From JACVRW01 sp963751105 (GTDB lineage Bacteria; Actinomycetota; Thermoleophilia; Solirubrobacterales; Thermoleophilaceae): 64,000 bases of DNA. The notes beneath the pieces were generated by a model. It ran no database searches and had not been told where the DNA came from. It saw nothing but the letters and a program-made list of their open reading frames with translations. Position numbers and translations under genes: made by a program. The stretch spans positions 2,542,001-2,606,000 of the forward strand of contig CAVVTG010000002.1 of assembly GCA_963751105.1 (NCBI GenBank), in the 5' to 3' direction. Positions 51,404 to 58,955 of this stretch are shown here, in pieces (the stretch's first letter is position 1; every line of letters starts with the position of its first letter).

Positions 51404-52165
51404 ATGACCGAAACCGCTCTCATCTCCAGCAAGCAGGTCGCGCCCGGCGTGGCGCGCCTGGGCACCGACTTCGTCAACTGGTACGCCGTGGAGGACGGCG
51501 GCCGGGTGACCGTGATCGACGCGGGCGGACCCGTCTTCGCGAAGACCCTCGACGCGGATCTCGCCGCCGCCGGGTTCAAGATCACCGACGTGGAGGCCGT
51601 GGTCCTCACGCACTCGGACTCCGACCACACGGGCGTGGTCCCCCAGCTCCAGCAGGCGGGCGCTCGTGTACTGATCCACGCCGATGACGAGGCCACACTG
51701 CGCAAGCCCGGGCCCAAGAGCGGCGACGCGCGTCCATCGCAGATGCTGCGCGACGCCTGGCGACCGCGCTTCTGGCGAATGATGAGCACGATGATCGGCC
51801 TGGGAACGGCGCGCCCCCCGAAGATCGAGGGCGCGGAGACCTTCTCCGACGGCGACGTGCTCGATGTGCCGGGCAGGCCGACCGTCATCCACACGCCGGG
51901 CCACACGCCCGGCAACTGCGCCATCCATTTCCCCGAGCGCGAGGTGCTGTTCGCCGGCGACGTGATGTGCAACCTCAACCCGCTCACCCTGGAGCGAGGG
52001 CCGCAGCTGATGCCGAGCTGGTTCAACGTGAGCAACCGCCAGGCCCTCGAGTCGCTCGCCCGGCTGGAGACCGTGGAGGCAAGCGTGGTGCTGTTCGGGC
52101 ACGGTGAGCCGTGGCACGAGGGGCCGGCGGCCGCCGTGGCGCAGGCTCGCGCCGAGCGCGCCTAG
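51404..52165 (+). CDS. MBL-fold metallo-hydrolase
   Basis: A 253-residue metallo-beta-lactamase-fold protein: VVLTHSDSDHTG (the usual HxHxDH appears as HSDSDH, so the second His is Asp), HTPGHTPGNCAIHF, LFAGDVM and a final GHGEPW. Predicted metal hydrolase with a modified site 1, or a lactonase/thioesterase-like enzyme. Controlled with its divergent TetR partner by the shared palindrome, so its substrate may be the TetR ligand. Confidence 0.88.
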   Translation: MTETALISSKQVAPGVARLGTDFVNWYAVEDGGRVTVIDAGGPVFAKTLDADLAAAGFKITDVEAVVLTHSDSDHTGVVPQLQQAGARVLIHADDEATLRKPGPKSGDARPSQMLRDAWRPRFWRMMSTMIGLGTARPPKIEGAETFSDGDVLDVPGRPTVIHTPGHTPGNCAIHFPEREVLFAGDVMCNLNPLTLERGPQLMPSWFNVSNRQALESLARLETVEASVVLFGHGEPWHEGPAAAVAQARAERA

Positions 52166-53493
52166 CCGGCCGAGCTCGACAGCTCGCCCACCGCCTTGGC
52201 GGCCGCGCGGGCCATCTGCAGGAGCACCCCACGGTCGACGTTGTCCAGGTCGTCGCAGGGCTGGTGGTAGCACGGGTCACGCGGCCGGCCGCCGGGACCC
52301 TCCTCGGACGCGCCCGTAAAGAGACCGCCCACGGGAATCCCGGCGCGGTCGAACGTCGCGTGGTCCGAGCCACCGCCGATGCTCTCGTCGGCGAGCGGAA
52401 CTCCCGCGGCGTCGCGGAGAGCCCGCTCCAGGCGGGGATCGCCGTCGCTGTAGACGGAGCTCACCGCGTTCGGGGAGCCGACCATGTCGAAGTTGAGGTA
52501 GCTCGCGATCCGCCTGCGCTCGGCGGCGTCCAATGAGCGCACATACCGGCGCGAGCCGATCAGGCCCAGCTCCTCGGCGCCCCAGAAGGCGAGCCGCACC
52601 CGCGCGCCAGGCGGCGTCGGGCCCACCGCCTCGGCCATCTCGAGGAGCGTGGCCACCCCGCTGCCGTTGTCGTTGATCCCCGGCCCCTCGGACACGGAGT
52701 CGAGATGCGCGCCGGCCATCACCACGCGCTCGGCCGACCCGCCGGGCGTCTCGGCGATCACGTTCCGGGTGGTGCGCAGCTCGGAGACGGCGTCCACACG
52801 GACGGCCGCTCGGGCGCCCATGCGGGCGCCGGCGTCCGCCGCCATGATCACCACCGGAAGCTCGCTCCCCGGCCGGCCGAGCGTGGCCGCAGCCACCCCC
52901 CGTGCGCCGGGACGATCCTCCACCACCAGTGCGCGCGCCCCCGCGCGCTCGGCGTTCCGTGCCTTGACGCGAAAGAAGCAGCGGCCGCGGCGGGCGAGCG
53001 GGATCTCGCGCGGCCGAAGCGCGCCGAAATCAGCCGCCTGGCAGCCGTCCCCGACGCGCCTGAGGCGGCCCGTCGCGGCGCCCGAGCCCGAGTAGCTGAT
53101 CACCCGGAACGCCGCCCCCCGCGAGAGGCGGCGGCCGTCGAGGCGCACCGACGCGCCGCGCAGGCTGAAGTAGGGAAAGCGGACCGGTTGGGTCGCCACC
53201 CGCCAGCCCGCCTCCTTCAGGCGAGCGGTCACGTAGGCGGCCGAGGCGCGGTCCCCGCCCGTGCCCGCCGCCCGGTTGCCTCCGTGGTCGTCGGCGGCGC
53301 GCTGGAGCCCGCGCAGGTGCTCAGCCAGTCCGCTCCGGGTCACGGCGGGGCCGGTCTCCTCCGAGGCCCTGGGGGCGAGGGCCGGGGCGGCGTCCCCGGA
53401 GGAAGCCGCCGCGGCACGCCCGGCGTCGCGCGAGTCGCATCCGGCCACCAGCAGGGCGGCCGAGAGGGTCAGCGCGAGCACCGGGAAACGCAC
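52162..53493 (-). CDS. M28 family zinc peptidase lipoprotein with PA domain
   Basis: A 443-residue lipoprotein (lipobox LLVAGC). A protease-associated insert (about 130-220) is followed by the M28 catalytic region: GAHLDSVSEGPGINDNGSG (first zinc His/Asp), FWGAEELGLIGSRRY (Glu pair), NFDMVGSP and the late GSDHATFDRAGIPVGGLF. It likely releases N-terminal amino acids at the cell surface. GTG 53493 is 7 nt from TACCTT (53501-53506). Its 3' end overlaps the MBL gene by 4 bp. Confidence 0.93.
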   Translation of the reverse strand: MRFPVLALTLSAALLVAGCDSRDAGRAAAASSGDAAPALAPRASEETGPAVTRSGLAEHLRGLQRAADDHGGNRAAGTGGDRASAAYVTARLKEAGWRVATQPVRFPYFSLRGASVRLDGRRLSRGAAFRVISYSGSGAATGRLRRVGDGCQAADFGALRPREIPLARRGRCFFRVKARNAERAGARALVVEDRPGARGVAAATLGRPGSELPVVIMAADAGARMGARAAVRVDAVSELRTTRNVIAETPGGSAERVVMAGAHLDSVSEGPGINDNGSGVATLLEMAEAVGPTPPGARVRLAFWGAEELGLIGSRRYVRSLDAAERRRIASYLNFDMVGSPNAVSSVYSDGDPRLERALRDAAGVPLADESIGGGSDHATFDRAGIPVGGLFTGASEEGPGGRPRDPCYHQPCDDLDNVDRGVLLQMARAAAKAVGELSSSAG

Positions 53494-53514
53494 CGGGCGA
53501 AAGGTAGGGAACGG

Positions 53515-54162
53515 TCAGCCCACTCCTGCCGACGCGAACCCGGACGGCGCGCGCCGCAGCTCGCTGGCCTCCACGATCCGGTCGACCAGTCCGTACTCCA
53601 CCGCCTCCTCGGCCCCGAAGAAGCGATCGCGCTCCATGTCCTCGTGGATCTCGTCGGTGGTGTGCTCAGTGTGCTGGGCGTAGATCTCCTCGATCAGCCG
53701 GCGCAGCTCGAGGATCTCGCGAGCATGGATCTCGATGTCCGAGGACTGACCCTGGAAGCCGGACGACGGCTGATGGATGAGGATTCGGGCGTTGGGCAGG
53801 GTCAAGCGCTTGCCCTTCGTTCCCCCCGTGAGGATCAGCGAACCCGCCGACATGGCCATCCCGTAACAGATGGTCTGCACGTCGGGGCGGATGTATTGCA
53901 TCGTGTCGTAGATCGCGAGGCCGGCGTGCAGGGAGCCGCCGGGCGAGTTCACGTACACCGACACGTCCTTGTCGGGGTCCTCGGACTCGAGGTGCACGAG
54001 CTGGGCCACCACCAGGTTGGCGATCTCGTCGTCGATCTGGCGGCCGATGAAGACGATCCGCTCGTTGAGCAGGCGCGAGTAGATGTCGAACGAGCGCTCG
54101 CCCCGCGCGGTCTGCTCGACGACCATCGGCACCAGCGAGCTGGATACGCGACCTAGGTGCAT
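53515..54162 (-). CDS. clpP: ATP-dependent Clp protease proteolytic subunit ClpP
   Basis: A 215-residue ClpP: the catalytic Ser in CYGMAMSAGS, the His in ARILIHQPSSG and the Asp in EYGLVDRI, with the ARGERSFDIYSRLLNERIVFIG N-terminus. With ClpX/ClpC it degrades substrates in the cytoplasm. No partner clp gene is adjacent, so this is probably an additional ClpP paralogue. ATG 54162 has an AGGAG site. Divergent from the SRPBCC-ArsR operon across two palindromes. Confidence 0.92.
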   Translation of the reverse strand: MHLGRVSSSLVPMVVEQTARGERSFDIYSRLLNERIVFIGRQIDDEIANLVVAQLVHLESEDPDKDVSVYVNSPGGSLHAGLAIYDTMQYIRPDVQTICYGMAMSAGSLILTGGTKGKRLTLPNARILIHQPSSGFQGQSSDIEIHAREILELRRLIEEIYAQHTEHTTDEIHEDMERDRFFGAEEAVEYGLVDRIVEASELRRAPSGFASAGVG

Positions 54163-54185
54163 ACCGGCTTCTCCTCTCGATAAGC

Positions 54186-54226
54186 TGCAACCATTGAGTT
54201 GCACAATAGCGCAACCGTACGGTTGC
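54186..54226. promoter_or_regulatory. Two tandem GCAAC-N6-GTTGC operators
   Basis: Site 1 GCAAC (54187-54191) / GTTGC (54198-54202); site 2 GCAAC (54211-54215) / GTTGC (54222-54226), the second a perfect 16-bp palindrome. Both have a 6-nt spacer and centres 24 bp apart. They lie between clpP and the SRPBCC-ArsR operon, and the ArsR protein of that operon is the likely binder. Confidence 0.78.
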
Positions 54227-54250
54227 ACTTCGAGCCGCCGGGAGGTGCTC

Positions 54251-54622
54251 ATGGATCACATCGTCGAACGCGAGCTGCTGGTGCCCGAGACGCCCGAGGA
54301 GGTGTGGGAGACCCTGGCCGAGCCCGACTGGCTCGGCGAGGAGGCCTCGATCGACCTGCGCGAGGCGGGCGATGTGCGGGCCGGTGAGCGGACCGGCTTC
54401 GTGGAGGACGCCGAGGCGCCCAGCCGGCTGGTGTTCTGGTGGCGCGGCCCCGATGACGACGAGGCCACGCGGGTGGAGCTCGATCTCGAGGAGTCGGACG
54501 AGGGCACCCGCGTGCGGATCACCGAGTCCCGCCCGCTGGCCGTGCTCGACGCGCGGGGACGCGACCTGGCCGAGGTGCTCGGCGTCGGCGGCAACGGCCC
54601 CGTGGCGCTCGCGCTGCGCTGA
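54251..54622 (+). CDS. SRPBCC family protein paired with ArsR
   Basis: A 123-residue AHSA1-like protein: IVERELLVPETPEEVWETLAEPDWL, RTGFVEDAEAPSRLVFWWR, and a terminal helix LAEVLGVGGNGPVAL. GGGAGG ribosome-binding site at 54240-54245. Its TGA overlaps the ATG of the ArsR gene by one base. Ligand unknown; here the order is SRPBCC first, ArsR second, opposite to the pair at 19.1-19.9 kb. Confidence 0.82.
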   Translation: MDHIVERELLVPETPEEVWETLAEPDWLGEEASIDLREAGDVRAGERTGFVEDAEAPSRLVFWWRGPDDDEATRVELDLEESDEGTRVRITESRPLAVLDARGRDLAEVLGVGGNGPVALALR

Positions 54623-54960
54623 TGGCCGCGGCGGACCCCGCCGACGCGGTCTTCTCGGCCCTCTCCGACGGCACACGTCGCAACCTGTTCGCGCTGCTCG
54701 GGCGGACGGGCGAGGCCAGCGCCACGGACCTGGCCCGCGAGCTCCCTGTGTCGCGCCAGGCCGTGCAGAAGCACCTCGGGGCGCTGGCCGAGGCCGGCCT
54801 CGTGGCCACGCGGCGCTCCGGGCGCGAGGTGCTCTACCGCCCCACCCCCGCGCCGATGTCCGAGGCGCTCGCATGGATGGCCGAGGTGGGCGGTCAGTGG
54901 GACGAGCGGCTGGCCGCGCTCGAGCGCCAGCTCAGCCGGGGGCGCGCGGCCAGGGCGTAG
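54622..54960 (+). CDS. ArsR family regulator
   Basis: A 112-residue winged helix: FSALSDGTRRNLFALLGRTGEASATDLARELPVSRQAVQKHLGALAEAGLV and wing RRSGREVLYRP. No cysteines, so not a metal sensor. It probably binds the GCAAC-N6-GTTGC sites upstream of its operon and may also influence clpP. Its TAG forms the -10 box of the next gene. Confidence 0.92.
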   Translation: MAAADPADAVFSALSDGTRRNLFALLGRTGEASATDLARELPVSRQAVQKHLGALAEAGLVATRRSGREVLYRPTPAPMSEALAWMAEVGGQWDERLAALERQLSRGRAARA

Positions 54961-54970
54961 CCTCCGCCTC

Positions 54971-55603
54971 GTGACCTCCCTTCTGCTCGGCTTCGGCCTC
55001 GGGCTGTTCGTGGGCGCCCAGCCCGGGCCGGTCTCGCTGCTGTGCGTCCGCAGCGTCCTGCGCGGTGCGTTCTCCACCGGGGTGGCCATCGGCGCCGGCG
55101 CCGCACTCGTGGACCTGCTCTACGCCAGCCTCGGCCTGGCCGGCGCGGCGCAGCTGCTCGAGGCCGACGGCCTGAGAGTGGCCTTCGGCCTGACCGGTGC
55201 GGTGGTGCTCGGGTGCATCGGCGCCCGCACGCTGTGGTCGGCCTTCCGCGTGCGCCTGGGCGGCGAGGCGACCGAGGAGGTGGCCACGCCTCGCCGCGCC
55301 TTCGCGACGGCGGTCGCGGCCACGGCCTCCAACCCGCTCACGATCGCCACCTGGGCTGCGATCTTCGCCGCCGCCGGCGCCGCCGCGGTGGGCGACGCGG
55401 CGGCCTCGCCCTCCGGCGCCGCCCTGGTCCTGGCGGGTGTGGCGGCCGGAACGCTCGCCGCCTTCAGCGCGCTGTCAGCTCTCGTCGCGCTGGTGCGCGG
55501 GCGCTTCGGGCCGCGGTTGCTGGCCGCGGTCGACGTGGTGGCCGGCGCCGGTCTACTTGGCTTCGCCGGCGTGCTCGGCTGGCGCGCCGTCGCCGACCGC
55601 TGA
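54971..55603 (+). CDS. LysE family translocator
   Basis: A 210-residue membrane protein with six hydrophobic segments. The family signature near the start (GLFVGAQPGPVSLLCVRSVLRGAFSTGVAIGAGAALVD) and TASNPLTIATWAAIF are those of LysE/RhtB exporters, which export amino acids. GTG 54971 is 7 nt after TAGCCT (54958-54963), whose TAG ends the ArsR gene. Overlaps the convergent TerC gene by 51 bp. Confidence 0.9.
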   Translation: MTSLLLGFGLGLFVGAQPGPVSLLCVRSVLRGAFSTGVAIGAGAALVDLLYASLGLAGAAQLLEADGLRVAFGLTGAVVLGCIGARTLWSAFRVRLGGEATEEVATPRRAFATAVAATASNPLTIATWAAIFAAAGAAAVGDAAASPSGAALVLAGVAAGTLAAFSALSALVALVRGRFGPRLLAAVDVVAGAGLLGFAGVLGWRAVADR

Positions 55604-56638
55604 GTCGCCGTCAGCCTGGACCTCGTCCGAGTCGTCGTCACTCTCGCCGTCGGACGGCTCGTCGCCGTTGCCGCCGCCGGACTTCATCTGCTCAACCCGC
55701 TCTTCGCGCTTCTGCTCGGCGTTCGGATCGCGCCGGTCGGCGCGGATCGAGAGCCCGATGCCGATGGCGAAGGCCACGGCGATGACAGCGAGGCTGACAA
55801 CCGGGCCGACGGGCACGAGGTCCTCGATCAGGAGCTTGACGCCCACCAGGCCGAGCACCACCGCGATGGTCTCGTCGAGGTAGCGGAAGCGGGCCACGAG
55901 ACTCTCCACCAGCACGAACAGGGCCCGCAGTCCCAGGAGGGCGAACACGTTCCCCATCCAGATCAGCAGGGGGTCACGCGTGATGGCGAAGGCCGCGGGG
56001 ATCGAGTCCACGGCGAAGGCGATGTCCGCGAACACGATCGCCGCGAGACAGAGGAACAGCGGCGTGGCGTGGCGCTTGCCGTCCTGCTTGACGAACCAGT
56101 GGCCCTCGTGGAACTCACCCGTGACCGGGAACACCTTGCGCACGCCCCGAACCATCAGATTCTTGTCCGGGTCGACGTTCTCGCTCACGCCCTTCCAGAT
56201 CCGGTAGGCCAGCACGATCAGCGCGACGCCCAGCAGGTAGATGATGAAGTGGAACCGCTCGATCAGCTCCGAGCCGGCCAGGATGAAGATGCCGCGCATG
56301 ACGAGCGCGGCCACGATGCCCCAGAACAGCAGACGCGGCCGTCGCTCGTAGGGAACGCCGAAGTACGAGAACAGCAGGATGAACACGAACAGGTTGTCGA
56401 GCGAGAGCGAGCGCTCGATCAGGTAGACGGTGGTGTAGACCACGGCCTGTTCGCTGCCCTCGATGAAGTAGACGGGTATCGCAGCCGCCAGGGAGAGCAC
56501 GAGCCAGCCCACCGACCACCAGACGGCCTCCTTGAAGCTCGGCTCGCGCCCGCGCGCGAAGAAGTGGAGGTCGAGCCACAGGAAGAAGCCCAGGGCCACG
56601 ATCAGCCCCGCGAAGAGCGTTAGGTCGGCGCCGCTCAT
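55553..56638 (-). CDS. TerC family integral membrane protein
   Basis: A 361-residue protein with about nine transmembrane helices and the TerC signatures LIERSLSLDNLFVFILLFSYF, IVFADIAFAVDSIPAAFAIT and GNVFALLGLRALF. The conserved acidic residues in helices are linked to metal (Mn2+ or tellurite-related) transport. The cytoplasmic tail is acidic and low complexity (GESDDDSDEVQADGDS). ATG 56638 is 7 nt from TAGGCT (56646-56651). Confidence 0.93.
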   Translation of the reverse strand: MSGADLTLFAGLIVALGFFLWLDLHFFARGREPSFKEAVWWSVGWLVLSLAAAIPVYFIEGSEQAVVYTTVYLIERSLSLDNLFVFILLFSYFGVPYERRPRLLFWGIVAALVMRGIFILAGSELIERFHFIIYLLGVALIVLAYRIWKGVSENVDPDKNLMVRGVRKVFPVTGEFHEGHWFVKQDGKRHATPLFLCLAAIVFADIAFAVDSIPAAFAITRDPLLIWMGNVFALLGLRALFVLVESLVARFRYLDETIAVVLGLVGVKLLIEDLVPVGPVVSLAVIAVAFAIGIGLSIRADRRDPNAEQKREERVEQMKSGGGNGDEPSDGESDDDSDEVQADGDSAVGDGAPAEHAGEAK

Positions 56639-56645
56639 TGCCTGG

Positions 56646-56655
56646 AGCCTAGAGT
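56646..56655. promoter_or_regulatory. Overlapping divergent -10 boxes for terC and AKR genes
   Basis: AGCCTAGAGT: minus-strand TAGGCT (56646-56651) serves terC and plus-strand TAGAGT (56650-56655) serves the AKR gene; they share the bases 56650-56651. The whole gap between the two ATGs is 23 bp. Confidence 0.6.
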
Positions 56656-56661
56656 GAGGGC

Positions 56662-57798
56662 ATGCTCGGTCATGTGGCTGTCGGCGCTTGGAGCGGCGGG
56701 CGCTTCATGCGCTTCGGGGAACCGCTCTCCGATGAGCGCCTGGAGGCGCTCCTTCGCCCCGGAGCCGGAATCGCCACGGTGCTGACGGCGGACACCTACG
56801 GCGCGGGCGAGGCCGACGTGCTGGTGGGCCGGGCCCTGACCGGGATTCCCCGCCGCGACTACTCGCTGGCCGGGGCGGTGGGTCACGACTTCTACGAGGG
56901 CGAGCGCGACGGGCCGCGGGGCTATCCGCGCTTCACCGATCCTCGCCTGCGCGGGCCTGACGGCTACGCCGGCTACCTGCGCATGGCGGTCGAGCGTAGC
57001 CTCGAGCGCTGCGACGTCGACTCGTTCGACCTGCTTCTGCTCCACAACCCCGATCGGCGCGGCTTCGAGTCGCCCGCGGTCTGGGAGGCGCTGCGCGGCC
57101 TGCGCGACGAGGGGCTCACGCGCGAGCTGGGACTCGCTCCGGGACCCGCCAACGGCTTCACCCTCGACGTCATCGGCTGCTTCGAGCGCTACGGCGAGCT
57201 GATCGACTGGGCGATGCTCATCCTCAACCCGTTCGAGCCCTGGCCCGGGGAGTTGGCGCTCGAGGCCGCTCGGCAGAACCGCGTCAAGGTGCTCACGCGG
57301 GTCGTGGACTACGGGGGGCTCTTCCACGACGACGTAGTACCCGGGCACGTGTTTTCGGACCACGACCACCGCGGGTTCCGGCCCGAGGGGTGGGTGGAGG
57401 CGGGCCGCGAGAAGCTCGATCGCATCCGGCCCATCGCGGAGAGGCACGGGCTGACCCCGCTCCAGCTGGCCTGCGTGTGGAACCTCGAGCACCCCGCGGT
57501 CGAGTGCGTGGCGCCGACGCTCATCCAGGAGTCCGGGCCGGAGGCCAAGCCGATCGAGCGCAAGCGGCACGAGCTGGCCGCCGTCCCCGCCGGCCCCGTG
57601 CTGAGCGAGGCGGAGCGGGCGGAGATCCGCGCGGTGGGAGACAACACCGGCTCGATGCTGCTCAAGGGGGCGAGCCCCGACCACGATGGCGAGGAGCGGC
57701 CCGACCGCTGGGGCCTCGGTCCGGGGCAGCCGGAGCTGGCCGAGCGCTTCGGCATCGATCCGGAGCGCGACCTGCGCAAGACCGCCGCGCCGGTCTAG
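56662..57798 (+). CDS. Aldo/keto reductase superfamily protein
   Basis: A 378-residue TIM-barrel protein with TADTYGAGEADVLVGRAL (catalytic Asp/Tyr region), DSFDLLLLHNPD and a late GSMLLKGASP. In the usual lysine strand the sequence is LAGAVGHDFY, so the catalytic Lys is not evident, and activity may be altered. ATG 56662 is 6 nt from TAGAGT (56650-56655). Substrate unknown. Confidence 0.82.
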   Translation: MLGHVAVGAWSGGRFMRFGEPLSDERLEALLRPGAGIATVLTADTYGAGEADVLVGRALTGIPRRDYSLAGAVGHDFYEGERDGPRGYPRFTDPRLRGPDGYAGYLRMAVERSLERCDVDSFDLLLLHNPDRRGFESPAVWEALRGLRDEGLTRELGLAPGPANGFTLDVIGCFERYGELIDWAMLILNPFEPWPGELALEAARQNRVKVLTRVVDYGGLFHDDVVPGHVFSDHDHRGFRPEGWVEAGREKLDRIRPIAERHGLTPLQLACVWNLEHPAVECVAPTLIQESGPEAKPIERKRHELAAVPAGPVLSEAERAEIRAVGDNTGSMLLKGASPDHDGEERPDRWGLGPGQPELAERFGIDPERDLRKTAAPV

Positions 57799-57808
57799 TC
57801 AGCCGCGA

Positions 57809-58897
57809 CTAGGGCTGCTGAAGGAGGTCCGCACAGCGCTGTATCGCCTCCGTGTCCTCCGGGCGCGCCTCGTCGAGGCAGTCGGCGTACTGCTCGAAGT
57901 CCTCCGCCGCGGGATTGCCGCCGCCGGCGTCGCCTGGATCGGGGCTCTCCGGCGTCGGGTTGCCGGGGTCCGGCGTGCCGGCCTGGCCCGCGCCGCCCAG
58001 GCCGTCGAGCAGGCTGCCTCCTCCGAGCACCTGCGTCAGCGCAGACAGCGGCCGGGCATCCGCCGGCGGCTCCACCTCCTGCTCGCCGTTGACGTCGGAG
58101 AACTCGACGGAGAACTTGATCGAGCCGCTGTCGACGCCGCCCAGCCCCGCGCGACTGGTCTTGGGGATCTCGAACTCGATCCGGGCCGATACGCGCCGGA
58201 TGATGCGGTCCTCCTCGCCCACATAGACGTCGAAGCTCGGGTCGTCGACCGCCTCCGAGATGGTGTTGATCTGCGCCGCCGTGAAGGGCGCCACCGGCTC
58301 CGCGCCGGTGGCCCCGCCCACCGCCGAACCGGACCGGCGCAGGAAGGTGTTGACGTCGCGCAGCAGACTGCGGAGGTCGAGGCTGCCCGCCACGTGGCGG
58401 GTCTGAACCCCGGCCACCTCGGCTTGTCCCTCGTTGGTGGCGCCGGAGATCCAGCGGCGAGGGTCGAGGCCCAGCTGCGACAGCGAGCTCCGGCGCCCGC
58501 GTCTCTCGCGCAGCAGGCGGTTGGCACGCCGGACCCCGGCCGCGGGCTGCTCGTAGTACACGTCCTGGAACTTCAGAAAGGCCCGGTCGCCGGTGGTCAG
58601 GACGCCGGTGGACACGGTCTGGCCGTTGCCCTCGCTTCCCACCTGAACCTCCAGGTCGGCCGAAGGGAGCTCGTCGTCGCCCGAGATGAAGGGACCGCTG
58701 GCCACCAGGCGCACCGGGCCTCCGAACGAGGGGCTGCCCCTCAGCTCGACCTCGGCGTCGAGCTCGAGGTCCGCGCTGCGCATGCCGGTGGTGAAACCGC
58801 GGTCGAGGATGCTCTGCGCGTCCTCCGGCTCCTCGCCGCCCGCGCAGGAGGTGAGCGCCACCGCAGCGAACAGCACAAAGAGCAGCAGTGGGCGCAC
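57809..58897 (-). CDS. Lipoprotein with LolA/LppX-like fold
   Basis: A 362-residue lipoprotein (LLLFVLFAAVALTSC lipobox). The mature region (ILDRGFTTGMRSADLELDAEVELRG, STGVLTTGDRAFLKFQDVYYEQP, SSLSQLGLDPRRWI, RHVAGSLDLRSLL, IRRVSARIEF) resembles the LppX/LprG-type lipid-carrier fold. A Gly/Pro-rich tail ends in a Cys pair. GTG 58897 is 7 nt after TACGCT (58905-58910). Divergent from the C5-epimerase-like gene. Confidence 0.78.
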   Translation of the reverse strand: MRPLLLFVLFAAVALTSCAGGEEPEDAQSILDRGFTTGMRSADLELDAEVELRGSPSFGGPVRLVASGPFISGDDELPSADLEVQVGSEGNGQTVSTGVLTTGDRAFLKFQDVYYEQPAAGVRRANRLLRERRGRRSSLSQLGLDPRRWISGATNEGQAEVAGVQTRHVAGSLDLRSLLRDVNTFLRRSGSAVGGATGAEPVAPFTAAQINTISEAVDDPSFDVYVGEEDRIIRRVSARIEFEIPKTSRAGLGGVDSGSIKFSVEFSDVNGEQEVEPPADARPLSALTQVLGGGSLLDGLGGAGQAGTPDPGNPTPESPDPGDAGGGNPAAEDFEQYADCLDEARPEDTEAIQRCADLLQQP

Positions 58898-58955
58898 GCC
58901 GGGCAGCGTAGCTGGAAGAGCGCAACTACCCGCCATCATCGTGTTGGGAAACCGA

